A stretch of 23,195 nt of DNA from a virus. Within the stretch, counting starts at the first letter, position 1, and the number at the start of each line of letters is the position of its first letter. The stretch covers positions 1-23,195 of IMG/VR virus record IMGVR_UViG_3300023087_000112, one strand, 5' to 3'. The notes under the pieces are model-generated. The model saw nothing but the letters and a program-made list of their open reading frames with translations, did not search any database and was not told where the DNA came from. Of this stretch, positions 9,701 to 15,752 are shown piece by piece. The position numbers were made by a program, and so were the translations under genes.

Positions 9701-11555
9701 TGACGGTTCATTGCACGATGGCGGTAACGACTCAATTGTTGCTAACGACTTTACACAAGTACTAAGTGACGGTATTGGTGCTTGGGTAACTAACTTAGGT
9801 AGAGCAGAACTTGTTTCAGTGTTCGCATACTACGGACATATTGGTTATCTAGCAGAAAACGGTGGTAAGATTCGTGGTACTAACGGTAACTGCTCATATG
9901 GTGATTTTGGTGCAGTTGCAGAAGGTGTTGACGATACTGAAATTCCAATTACAGGTAAAGTAGACAACCAAAAACTAGAAGCACAAATTACAAATGTATT
10001 AACAGACGGCGATGAAATTATTCATGTAGAATATTTAAATGCAGGTCAAGGTTATACAGGCGATGCTACAGATGTTTACACATTTACTGGTAATGGTTTT
10101 GGAGCGGCAGCAAGCTCAGGTAACGTAACCAACGATGCAATTTTTGAACTACGTATTAGAAATCCAGATGATGGATCAACAGTAGATGAAGACGGAGATG
10201 TTGATACATTTGGTGGTAGAGGATATAATACAAGCACTAACACTGCACAGTCAGGTGACACTACAAGTATTACACTTTCAAACACTGAAACGGCAGCGGC
10301 CGGCGACTATGTAGGAATGCGTGTTATAATTATTAGTGGTACAGGTGTCGGACAATACGGTAGAATTACTTCATACAATCCTAACACTAAAGTTGCTAAT
10401 GTTGCTAAAGAAAGCGACGGCACAGCAGGTTGGGATACATTCCATCACAGCAATGCAATTGAAGCATCATTAAGTGCAACAACAACTTATATCATTGAAC
10501 CAAGGGTTACAGTAACAGGCGGCGGCGGCTCAGGTGCTATCATCCGTGCTAAAGTTGCTGATAGTAGAATTACTGAATTTAGAATCGTAAATCCAGGTAG
10601 TGGTTACACTAGTGCTCCTACAGTTACAATTACTGACCCAAGCGTTACAGTTGATGTAGTGTTTGATGTTAGAATCGGCGACGGTGTATTAGGTCAACCT
10701 ACATTCTCTAATAGAGGTACAGATTTTGAAACAGCCGGTGCTACAGTAAGTGGTGCAGGTTATGCTGACATTTATCAATCAGGTAAGTACCTAAATGTTA
10801 AGGATCTTACTGATACTCCACTAGCAGGTGCTAACTTAACACTTGCTGGTGATAACAGAGTATTTAAGATTGTTGCTGTAAGAGAATTGTTAGGTAGCGG
10901 TCCATACACTGCTAACTTACAAGTTTCACCAGATCTAGGAGTTGAAACTGCACCAGCACACGACACTGGAGTAGAACACAGAATCCGTTATTCACAAGTG
11001 CGTTTGACAGGACATGACTTCCTAGATATTGGTACTGGTGGCTTTGCAGATACTAACTATCCTGGAGAACCGTTAATTGATCCAGATGCAAATGACGAAG
11101 TTGTTGAAGGCGGTGGCGGTAGAGTATTCTACACATCAACTGACCAAGATGGTAACTTCCGAGTTGGACGTTTGTTTAACGTTGAACAGGCAACAGGTCA
11201 AGCAAGTTTGAATGTTGATGCGTTCTCACTAGCAGGACTACAAGAACTTTCACTAGGTGCTGTGGGCCTAGGACAAGGCGGAGCAGTTATTAATGAATTT
11301 AGTACAGATGGTACATTTAGTGCTGATTCAGATAATGTTGTTCCAACACAAAGAGCAATTATTGCATACATCAACTCACAGATTGGTGGTGGTTCGAGTA
11401 CACTAAATGTTAACGCCATCACAGCAGGTGTGGTAAATATTAGCGGTAATACAATTACTACAACTGATGATAGCAACATTAACGTGAATGCTCAGCTCAA
11501 CTTTACAGGAGGAATATCGGGAGATCCGGTAGCATTACAATACTTCTTAAAGTAA
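6747..11555 (+). CDS. Giant appendage protein: 8 carbohydrate-binding-like repeats and beta-helix
   Basis: This 1602-residue protein is a tandem paralogue of the product at 1354; both open MAEFKLxRIRFxWKGxW. Residues about 12-442 are eight WxGxW...DIVxYGGxxYxC..HTS repeats. A beta-helix entry follows (YYVATNGAD, then PFKTVRYAAE), then a helical module (FERIVGIVLDAIVLDIRHGGN), a helix rung region (LPIRVPANTVIQGDELRSTKI), a second copy of the helical module (CERDVKEYIDAFVYDL, YTGN) that the other paralogue lacks at this place, the beta-helix core (LVSVFAYYGHIGYLAENGG), and the shared C-terminal block with LTGHDFLDIGTGGF and FYTSTDQDGNFRVGR. There is no Asp-box propeller. A candidate late promoter lies just upstream. 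It is probably a virion fibre or spike that recognises surface polysaccharide; that role is inferred from domains and context. Confidence 0.85.
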   Translation: MAEFKLGRIRFIWKGTWSSSTEYLKDDIVKYGGRTYVCISGHTSTSNFYTDETNWNKFSDGQEWKGDWVTGTFYKENDIVAYGGILYICNEGHTADTILEDDQEKWDLFATSIEWRSNWIAGQQYKANDLVKYGGNIYFCNTGHTAAATDALGLEANQLSWDLFSEGVDWKGNWAPSTRYKIQDIVKYGGTTYVCNQGHTSAANNADGLEDDQSKWDYLNQGFDYKGAWTNNTRYKINDIVKYGATLWICTTYHTSVVAADDSGTGTLKADQDNWEVFVPGLEFEDSWDYNTNYQPGDFVTFGGYSYVAAVNNFNIQPGTDTAIWELLTSGFRLRGDWGDDSSTQEYRVGDVVRLGGYTYLCVTNHEGSAQRPPNATYWERLNQGIEWKDEWTTATFYDAGDAVRYGLISYICIQAHTSDTPKRPDNDSLGDYWNNLASGAEESSLTTEGDILYQSGSGPARLPIGSEGQVLSVASTGIPEWKDFGSTEHIYYVATNGADTPAPTNGTTLDRPFKTVRYAAEQVLNGPLNPNARYLLEVNRQFVQAEIRNWCTEQIVNENAPFFIGFNFDGDAFERIVGIVLDAIVLDIRHGGNTNTRRVANAFIDQADGDYFNVGGESQNVAALGYMLTLLEDIINSTDPAVNYQNERSVANPILQVKDATLTPETGVYTRIGNLHEVMSDAVELGGGLTVPALEVVHKTINVKTGEFKEVLPIRVPANTVIQGDELRSTKIKPAGSLVDSGDVTYSLAGILHMKSIIDDIIEGTAITAQTGNTLTQNTSLPHGTATESAVAENLCDQLYDKINYEINGASGDSTVPVFGGSNERIDDEDMMAAVRKLILNKDFIARDVTKYIAVNYPAYSFDVDACERDVKEYIDAFVYDLQYTGNYKTLMAGQYYTNAVEGSATENMFLLRDATGLRNMTLRDLTGTLGSANSYGTKRPSAGAYASLDPGWGPDDTEVWISNRSPYVQGVTNFGTSCVGIKVDGSLHDGGNDSIVANDFTQVLSDGIGAWVTNLGRAELVSVFAYYGHIGYLAENGGKIRGTNGNCSYGDFGAVAEGVDDTEIPITGKVDNQKLEAQITNVLTDGDEIIHVEYLNAGQGYTGDATDVYTFTGNGFGAAASSGNVTNDAIFELRIRNPDDGSTVDEDGDVDTFGGRGYNTSTNTAQSGDTTSITLSNTETAAAGDYVGMRVIIISGTGVGQYGRITSYNPNTKVANVAKESDGTAGWDTFHHSNAIEASLSATTTYIIEPRVTVTGGGGSGAIIRAKVADSRITEFRIVNPGSGYTSAPTVTITDPSVTVDVVFDVRIGDGVLGQPTFSNRGTDFETAGATVSGAGYADIYQSGKYLNVKDLTDTPLAGANLTLAGDNRVFKIVAVRELLGSGPYTANLQVSPDLGVETAPAHDTGVEHRIRYSQVRLTGHDFLDIGTGGFADTNYPGEPLIDPDANDEVVEGGGGRVFYTSTDQDGNFRVGRLFNVEQATGQASLNVDAFSLAGLQELSLGAVGLGQGGAVINEFSTDGTFSADSDNVVPTQRAIIAYINSQIGGGSSTLNVNAITAGVVNISGNTITTTDDSNINVNAQLNFTGGISGDPVALQYFLK
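6780..8075 (+). repeat. Eight-copy carbohydrate-binding-like repeat array (second giant gene)
   Basis: Eight repeats open with WKGTW, WKGDW, WRSNW, WKGNW, YKGAW, FEDSW, LRGDW and WKDEW. The cores are well conserved (DIVKYGGxxYVC..GHTS), closer to consensus than in the first giant gene. The copy number is the same in both paralogues, and repeats 5-7 of both start with Y, R, F or L instead of W, so the array was probably already eight copies long before the gene duplicated. Confidence 0.8.
8970..9470 (+). other. Helical module inserted in the second giant gene's beta-helix
   Basis: Between IKPAG and MFLLRDATGLRNMTL this gene has about 165 residues where the paralogue has about 35. The extra stretch is predicted mainly helical and contains LILNKDFIARDV, DVDACERDVKEYIDAFVYDL and YTGN. 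These match the earlier helical module of both paralogues (gene 1 near 3000-3330, with CRRD and DMTYTGN; gene 2 near 8335-8650). It therefore looks like a duplicated module moved into a beta-helix loop. Confidence 0.6.
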
Positions 11556-11557
11556 CT

Positions 11558-11565
11558 GATAAATA
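11558..11565 (+). promoter_or_regulatory. Candidate T4-type late promoter (GATAAATA)
   Basis: GATAAATA begins two bases after the stop codon of the second giant gene and ends 18 bases before the next ATG. It is identical in sequence to the octamer at 6712. A GGAG ribosome site lies at 11570-11573, so a transcript from here would have a very short leader. Confidence 0.55.
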
Positions 11566-11583
11566 CAATGGAGATAGAAAAAA

Positions 11584-11907
11584 ATGGCTAATGGCGTATT
11601 AGGAAAATCAGATTTAAGTGCAAATACTAACACCTCTCTGTACACAGTGCCGACAGGTAGTTATACTATTGCAACTGTAAATATTTGTAATAGAGGAACT
11701 AGCACAGCAAATATTAGAATTGCTGTTGCGGCGGCTGGAACACCTGCAAACTCAGAATACATTGAGTATGATGTAGCACTTGCACCTAAGGGTGTTTTAG
11801 AAAGAACAGGTGTCGTTGTAGGCGAAGACCAAATTATTGTTGTAAGATCTAGCCAGGCTAGTGTTACAGCAATGACATATGGTATTGAAACAGCGTTACC
11901 AGTATAA
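11584..11907 (+). CDS. Small beta-rich virion protein (paralogue of the 648 gene)
   Basis: The product has 107 residues and no signal peptide or membrane segment. It appears to be one beta-sandwich domain: YTVPTGSYTIATVNICNRG, then an Ala-rich strand (NIRIAVAAAG), then IEYDVALAPKGVLERTGVVV, and DQIIVVRSSQASV. The order of Y-T-x-P, N-x-x-T, Y-x-V..L-x-P, G-V-V and D-x-I-V-V-x-S resembles the product at 648. The 'Y-T-V-P-x-G' opening and 'N-R-G-T' turn are common in small phage tail proteins. It sits downstream of a candidate late promoter and 12 bases before the next fibre-type gene. A minor virion component is the best guess; the precise function is unknown. Confidence 0.65.
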   Translation: MANGVLGKSDLSANTNTSLYTVPTGSYTIATVNICNRGTSTANIRIAVAAAGTPANSEYIEYDVALAPKGVLERTGVVVGEDQIIVVRSSQASVTAMTYGIETALPV

Positions 11908-11919
11908 GGAAGGTGTAAT

Positions 11920-12375
11920 ATGGGAAGAAGAATATCACTAGGAACAGCACCCGGAGGTCCTACATTACCATATGGACCTGAAGCAGAACGTCCAGATGGT
12001 GCTGGTGCAGGATCATTACGTTTTAATACAGATCGTAATTTTTTAGAGCTTTACAACGGAACAGCATGGCTACCAGTTGGTTCATTTGAAACTATAAGCA
12101 CTGCTTCAAACGTTACAGCATCTCCAGGACAGCAAATTTTTATGGATACAAGCAGTGGTGGTAGAACTATCACACTACCAAGTTCTCCGTCAGTAGGCGA
12201 CACTGTAAGAGTATTTGATGCAAATAAAACTTTTGACTCAAATGCTTGTACTATTGCACGTAACGGAGAACGCATTATGGGAGACACAGCAGATATGACT
12301 GTTGATTCAGAAGGTGCTTCGTTTGATTTAATTTACTCAGGTTCAGCCCAAGGTTGGAGACTGTTGTCAGTATAA
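11920..12375 (+). CDS. Short phage fibre-module protein
   Basis: The 151-residue product starts at an ATG preceded by GGAAGG. Residues about 21-53 contain the fibre module 'AERPDGAGAGSLRFNTD...LELYNGTAWLPVG', the same module as in the truncated gene at the start of the window. The C-terminal half contains 'TITLPSSPSVGDTVRVFD', 'ARNGERIMGD' and 'FDLIYSGSAQGWRLLSV', a pattern common at the ends of tail-fibre proteins in T4-like marine phages. There, repeated strands and turns are thought to form a trimeric beta-structured tip. No membrane segment is present. It sits directly before the three Cys/Gly-rich paralogues and could form the shaft or socket on which those tips sit, though that is inferred from gene order only. 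Confidence 0.75.
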   Translation: MGRRISLGTAPGGPTLPYGPEAERPDGAGAGSLRFNTDRNFLELYNGTAWLPVGSFETISTASNVTASPGQQIFMDTSSGGRTITLPSSPSVGDTVRVFDANKTFDSNACTIARNGERIMGDTADMTVDSEGASFDLIYSGSAQGWRLLSV

Positions 12376-12390
12376 AGGAACAACTCAACT

Positions 12391-13227
12391 ATGGCAAGTT
12401 ATGCAAGTTATAAAAAAGTTAAAGCAGACTCAATTGCAGCCGGAGCAGTTACAAGCGGTAAATTGCAACACGGTGCAGGTAATGCTTATGGCGTAAAATG
12501 GATTTACAATGAGCGTGGATTACGTTGCTTTAACTGTGCTAACAACGGAGACTGTTGTGAACAAGCAAACGGAAAATGTTGTTTATGGACAGTACCAGCA
12601 AATGTTTCAAAAGTAATTTTTGAAATTTGGTCCGGCGGAGGTGGCGGTGCTGGCCAAACTTGTTGTAACTGTTGTTCATTCTCTGCAGGCGGTGCAGGAG
12701 GAAACTACGCTACTAAAACTATTACTACTGTTCCAGGATGTCAATACACTATTTGTGCAGGCGGATCGTGGCCCTGTGAAAAGTCACACACATGTGGCGG
12801 AGGAATGGGATGTCGTTCATATGTAAATGGACATAACTTATCAAACTTCTGTGTAACAGGTGGCTGTGGCGGCTGGATGTGTAATGGTGACGCTTGGGGA
12901 CCAAGAGTTCATGGTACTTGTGCAAACTGTAATATTTGCGGTGGATTTAATGCTGATATGGTATTTATGGGAACTACTGGTTTCCGTACAGGTGGCTCTG
13001 CATGTAGATGTCACGGTCAAACTTCATTTACAGGACAGGCACCATTAATTGGTAATATGCATGCCGTACAAACTTCTGAAGCATGGTGTGCTTGTGGTTG
13101 TTATGTCAACTGGCCAGCAGGGGGCGGTGCATCAGGTGTATCTCCATACTGTGAAACTGCTGAAAAATGCTGTGGCGGTGGCATGGGCATGGGCGGCTCA
13201 GGAATTGTAAAAATTACATTTGTATAG
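12391..13227 (+). CDS. Cys/Gly-rich adhesin-like protein, copy 1 of 3
   Basis: This 278-residue protein contains about 29 cysteines (roughly one residue in ten). The N-terminal 30 residues (MASYASYKKVKADSI...G) resemble the fibre-attachment end of phage tip proteins. A Cys cluster follows (CFNC, DCC, KCCLWTVP), then a glycine-rich beta region (FEIWSGGGGGAG, CCNCC, GGAGGNY, PGCQYTICAGG) that matches the general style of glycine-rich phage tip domains, then a highly conserved block (GMGCRSYVNGHNLSNFCV), a variable segment (about residues 175-225), and a closing YVNWPAGGG...GGSGIVKITFV. There is no signal peptide. By analogy with gp38-type polyglycine-sandwich adhesins, the Gly motifs would hold variable loops that touch the receptor. 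Copies 2 and 3 follow directly. The cysteines could be disulfides or bind metal or a cluster; the sequence does not decide. Confidence 0.75.
   Translation: MASYASYKKVKADSIAAGAVTSGKLQHGAGNAYGVKWIYNERGLRCFNCANNGDCCEQANGKCCLWTVPANVSKVIFEIWSGGGGGAGQTCCNCCSFSAGGAGGNYATKTITTVPGCQYTICAGGSWPCEKSHTCGGGMGCRSYVNGHNLSNFCVTGGCGGWMCNGDAWGPRVHGTCANCNICGGFNADMVFMGTTGFRTGGSACRCHGQTSFTGQAPLIGNMHAVQTSEAWCACGCYVNWPAGGGASGVSPYCETAEKCCGGGMGMGGSGIVKITFV
12805..12884 (+). repeat. 80-base exact repeat, copy in first Cys/Gly-rich gene
   Basis: This stretch encoding GMGCRSYVNGH...GGWMC is identical base for base to 14510-14589 in the third paralogue, including synonymous positions, whereas the flanks differ. A 44-base core (12814-12857) is also identical in the second paralogue at 13659-13702. 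Confidence 0.85.
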
Positions 13228-13235
13228 GAAATAAA

Positions 13236-14081
13236 ATGGCAAGCTACGCAAGTTATAAAAAATTAAGAACAGACAACTTCGATGATAATAGTATCACTAG
13301 TGCAAAAATTCAACCAGGAGCAGGTAACCAGGCTTGTGTAAAATGGATTTATAACGAACGTGGACTACAGTGCCACGCTTGTGCCGCGGCAGGAAGTTGT
13401 TGTGCTCAAGCAAACGGTAGATGCTGTTTATGGACTGTTCCTGCAAATGTATCAAAAGTAATTTTTGAAATTTGGTCAGGTGGTGGCGGTGGTGCAGGAC
13501 AAACCTGTTGTAACTGTTGTTCATTTAATGCTGGTGGTGCCGGCGGAAACTATGCAGTAAAAAGTATTAGTACATCACCGGGGTGTCAATATACTATTTG
13601 TGCTGGAGGATCTTGGCCTTGTAACAAGTCGCACACTTGTTCAGCCGGTATGGGATGCCGTTCATATGTAAATGGACATAACTTATCAAACTTCTGTGTA
13701 ACTGGCGGATGTTCAGGTTGGATGTGTAATGGTGATGCTTGGGGTACATACGATAGATCATTTGGTTGTGCTAACTGTAATATTTGTGGTATTTTTGGTG
13801 CAGACTTTGGTATTATGGGATTTGTTGGCGGACGTTTAGGACATGCTGGTTGTCACTGTCAAGGTGCTGACCAACAACATACAGGTGGTGCACCTATGTT
13901 AGGTGGATTAGTCCATCAGATGAGTTTAACAGAATCATGGTGTGGTTGCGGTTATCATGTTAACTGGCCAGCTGGCGGATCGTTAGGTGGTATGAGTTCT
14001 TATTGTGATAACGCAGAAAAATGCTGTGGTGGCGGACAAGGACAAGGCGGATCGGGAATCGTAAAAATTACGTTTGCGTAA
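13236..14081 (+). CDS. Cys/Gly-rich adhesin-like protein, copy 2 of 3
   Basis: This 281-residue paralogue has about 28 cysteines. The frame is open from 13167, but the start is the ATG at 13236: it follows an AGGAAAT ribosome site, and only from there does the product begin MASYASYKK like its neighbours. The earlier ATG would overlap copy 1 and add an unrelated 23 residues. The layout is the same as copy 1: Cys cluster (CHAC, SCC, RCCLWTVP), FEIWSGGGGGAG, TCCNCC, PGCQYTICAGG, conserved GMGCRSYVNGHNLSNFCV block, then a variable segment (ADFGIMGFVGGRLGHAGCHC and on) and YHVNWPAGG...GGSGIVKITFA. Here the CxCxC before the closing motif is reduced to WCGCGYHV. The variable segment differs strongly from the other copies, as expected of receptor-contact loops. 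Confidence 0.75.
   Translation: MASYASYKKLRTDNFDDNSITSAKIQPGAGNQACVKWIYNERGLQCHACAAAGSCCAQANGRCCLWTVPANVSKVIFEIWSGGGGGAGQTCCNCCSFNAGGAGGNYAVKSISTSPGCQYTICAGGSWPCNKSHTCSAGMGCRSYVNGHNLSNFCVTGGCSGWMCNGDAWGTYDRSFGCANCNICGIFGADFGIMGFVGGRLGHAGCHCQGADQQHTGGAPMLGGLVHQMSLTESWCGCGYHVNWPAGGSLGGMSSYCDNAEKCCGGGQGQGGSGIVKITFA
13659..13702 (+). repeat. 44-base exact repeat core, copy in second Cys/Gly-rich gene
   Basis: These 44 bases are identical to 12814-12857 and 14519-14562. On the 3' side copy 2 diverges within a few bases, including at silent positions, so only this core is shared by all three genes. Confidence 0.85.
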
Positions 14082-14095
14082 GAAAAGGATAAATT

Positions 14096-14932
14096 ATGGC
14101 AAGTTATGCAAGTTATAAAAAGGTTAAAGTAGATAGTATTGAAGACGGTTCGTTAACTGCCTCAAACTTAGCGGCAGGTGCAGGACATAATCTTGGTGTG
14201 CAATGGATCTTTAACAATAGAGGTATGAATTGTCATCAATGTGCTAACAACGGAGACTGTTGTGAACAAGCAAATGGACGTTGTTGCTTGTGGACAGTGC
14301 CATCAGGCGTAAGTACAGTTACATTTGAAATTTGGTCAGGCGGCGGTGGCGGTGCTGGCGGCACTTGTTATAACTGTTGTATGTACACAATTTCAGGACA
14401 AGGTGGTAACTACGCAATTAAAACAATTGAAACTTGCCCTGGCTGCCAGTATACTGTATGTGCCGGCGGAACGTGGCGTTGTGAAAAATCACACACTTGT
14501 TCGGCAGGTATGGGATGTCGTTCATATGTAAATGGACATAACTTATCAAACTTCTGTGTAACAGGTGGCTGTGGCGGCTGGATGTGTAACGCAGATGCTT
14601 GGGGAGTATATGATCGTTCATGGGGCTGTGCTAACTGTAATATTTGTGGTATTTTTGGTGCAGACATGGGTATGATGGGCGATACAGGTATGCGTTATGG
14701 TAATGGTTATCATCATTGTAGACGTAGAGGTAACTGGACTGGTTCAGCACCTATTATTGGTAAACGTTCAATGAACTCAGCATCAGAAGTATGGTGCGTG
14801 TGTGGTTGTTATGTCAACTGGCCAGCAGGTGGCGGACAATCAGGCGAAAATAGTTATTATGATTATTATCACAAGTGTTGTGCCGCAGGGGGACAAGGCG
14901 GAAGTGGTGTAGTTAGAATTACATTTATGTAA
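14096..14932 (+). CDS. Cys/Gly-rich adhesin-like protein, copy 3 of 3
   Basis: The third paralogue has 278 residues and about 27 cysteines. It follows copy 2 after 14 bases, with an AAAAGGA ribosome site. It keeps MASYASYKKVK, the Cys cluster (CHQC, DCC, RCCLWTVP), FEIWSGGGGGAGG, PGCQYTVCAGG, the conserved GMGCRSYVNGHNLSNFCV block, CANCNICG and VNWPAGGG. Differences lie in the variable segment (MGMMGDTGMRYGNGYHHCRR and on), which is more basic than in the other two copies, and in the tail, where YxDYYHKCC replaces YCETAEKCC. Some cysteines are exchanged (CYNCC for CCNCC, an extra Cys before PGCQY). It is followed by a candidate late promoter overlapping its stop codon. Confidence 0.75.
   Translation: MASYASYKKVKVDSIEDGSLTASNLAAGAGHNLGVQWIFNNRGMNCHQCANNGDCCEQANGRCCLWTVPSGVSTVTFEIWSGGGGGAGGTCYNCCMYTISGQGGNYAIKTIETCPGCQYTVCAGGTWRCEKSHTCSAGMGCRSYVNGHNLSNFCVTGGCGGWMCNADAWGVYDRSWGCANCNICGIFGADMGMMGDTGMRYGNGYHHCRRRGNWTGSAPIIGKRSMNSASEVWCVCGCYVNWPAGGGQSGENSYYDYYHKCCAAGGQGGSGVVRITFM
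14510..14589 (+). repeat. 80-base exact repeat, copy in third Cys/Gly-rich gene
   Basis: Identical over 80 bases to 12805-12884. The identity covers silent positions and ends abruptly on both sides, which fits a recent exchange between copies 1 and 3 that skipped copy 2. Confidence 0.85.
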
Positions 14933-14938
14933 TAAATA
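14931..14938 (+). promoter_or_regulatory. Candidate T4-type late promoter (AATAAATA)
   Basis: AATAAATA overlaps the stop codon of the third Cys/Gly-rich gene and lies 21 bases before the ATG at 14960. It fits the NATAAATA pattern of the octamers at 6712 and 11558. A TAGGAGAG ribosome site follows at about 14944-14951. Confidence 0.55.
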
Positions 14939-14959
14939 TGCGATAGGAGAGCAAAAACA

Positions 14960-15676
14960 ATGGCAACATATATTACAAAAGAATTTACTTATCCATTACC
15001 AGATGAATGGTGTGATGATAAGTTTACTCAGGGTAAAACAGGAACTTGGACTTACGAAGGTCCAGAATTTTTAACATTTGAAATTGACAATGTAAGCGGT
15101 AAAGAATCAGGTTGGTGCTTATGGACAGACGAAGATTTAGAGCGTCCTTGCCCGGTTGATTGTACTCGTGTTACAGTTGATTGTAATGAACAACCTTTAT
15201 TGTGTGAAATTGCAAACGATTGCGGCAGTGAAGTTGCACTATCTTTACGTGCAAATAGAGAATGGCAAACAGCTTTTGAAAGTCCAGAAGGTTACGAAAA
15301 TTGTGAAACATTACGCGATGATGATTTTGAGCCACGTGATGTTTATGACGAGTTTAACATTACATATGATTTTGATACAGAAGAATTTCATATTCCAGTA
15401 AAAAATCACGATACACACGGTGTTAGAGATGATTTTACTTGGGATGACTTTAGAACGATCCGTAATAGACTTTTAGCAGATGCTGACGGTGTTATTGATG
15501 ATGACATGCCAGAATCAATGCGTGAAAAATGGCTTACATATCGTCAATTGTTACGTGACTCAACCACTGCACTAGCAGAATTTCCAGCAGGTGTAGCAGT
15601 ACAAATGTTACCAGGTTCGCCAGCAGGTAAAGACGTTAAAGGTAACGATATGGTAGACGATGCTGAAGTAGTATAA
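14960..15676 (+). CDS. Tail-fibre-assembly-chaperone-like protein with Cys-rich N-terminal part
   Basis: The product has 238 residues. Residues about 161-210 read WDDFRTIRNRLL...WLTYRQLLRD...FPAGV, close to the phage tail assembly chaperone domain in which W..xR..RN.LL..D, then W..YRQ.LRD, are the hallmarks. Such proteins, usually encoded just downstream of their fibre or tip gene, help it fold or trimerise. The N-terminal 120 residues are unusual: eight cysteines (18, 53, 64, 68, 75, 82, 88, 115) and a WCLWT that echoes the CCLWT of the upstream Cys/Gly-rich proteins. The protein is very acidic overall. A good reading is a dedicated chaperone for the Cys-rich trio, or a virion protein with a chaperone-like tail. 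It has its own candidate late promoter and is followed by a terminator-like hairpin. Confidence 0.6.
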   Translation: MATYITKEFTYPLPDEWCDDKFTQGKTGTWTYEGPEFLTFEIDNVSGKESGWCLWTDEDLERPCPVDCTRVTVDCNEQPLLCEIANDCGSEVALSLRANREWQTAFESPEGYENCETLRDDDFEPRDVYDEFNITYDFDTEEFHIPVKNHDTHGVRDDFTWDDFRTIRNRLLADADGVIDDDMPESMREKWLTYRQLLRDSTTALAEFPAGVAVQMLPGSPAGKDVKGNDMVDDAEVV

Positions 15677-15703
15677 TACTACAACCGTTTTTGCTCAAAA
15701 CTT

Positions 15704-15752
15704 AACATCCTTCATATAAGTAATTTTATACTATTATGGAGGATGTTTTTTT
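15704..15752 (+). terminator. Terminator-like hairpin whose 3' arm holds the next gene's ribosome site
   Basis: Bases 15704-15716 pair with 15735-15747 (13 pairs including one T-G wobble at 15712/15739). After a 2x2 mismatch, 15719-15722 pair with 15729-15732 around a six-base loop. The 3' arm runs into a tract of seven T (15746-15752). This is the form of an intrinsic terminator and would end transcription of the appendage genes. The 3' arm also contains GGAGGA at 15738-15743, the ribosome site of the next gene, so the folded hairpin would also hide that site. Confidence 0.75.
15738..15743 (+). promoter_or_regulatory. Shine-Dalgarno GGAGGA selecting a TTG start
   Basis: GGAGGA lies seven bases before TTG at 15751-15753. 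The in-frame ATG at 15736 overlaps this site and has no ribosome site of its own, so the TTG is the better start. Confidence 0.65.

Noticed and set aside
13167-13235. Upstream ATG extending the second Cys/Gly-rich gene by 23 residues
   Set aside because: It overlaps copy 1, has no ribosome site, and adds sequence unlike copies 1 and 3; ATG 13236 gives the shared MASYASYKK start.
14088-14095. GATAAATT before the third Cys/Gly-rich gene as a late promoter
   Set aside because: It abuts the ATG, leaving no leader, and the last base deviates from NATAAATA; it is better read as part of the AAAAGGA ribosome-site gap.
12805-14589. Diversity-generating retroelement template/variable repeat
   Set aside because: The repeated block is the invariant part, not the variable segment, there is no adenine-biased substitution pattern, and no reverse transcriptase gene is present.
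15672-15732. Sigma70-like promoters (TATAAT at 15672; TTAACA with TATACT at 15702-15732)
   Set aside because: The first lacks a -35 and would run straight into the terminator; the second has a 19-base spacer and would start transcription on the ribosome site.
15736-15750. ATG 15736 as start of the glycosyltransferase-like gene
   Set aside because: The ATG overlaps the GGAGGA site itself and lies in the hairpin arm; TTG 15751 has that site at the right distance and matches the family's N-terminus.
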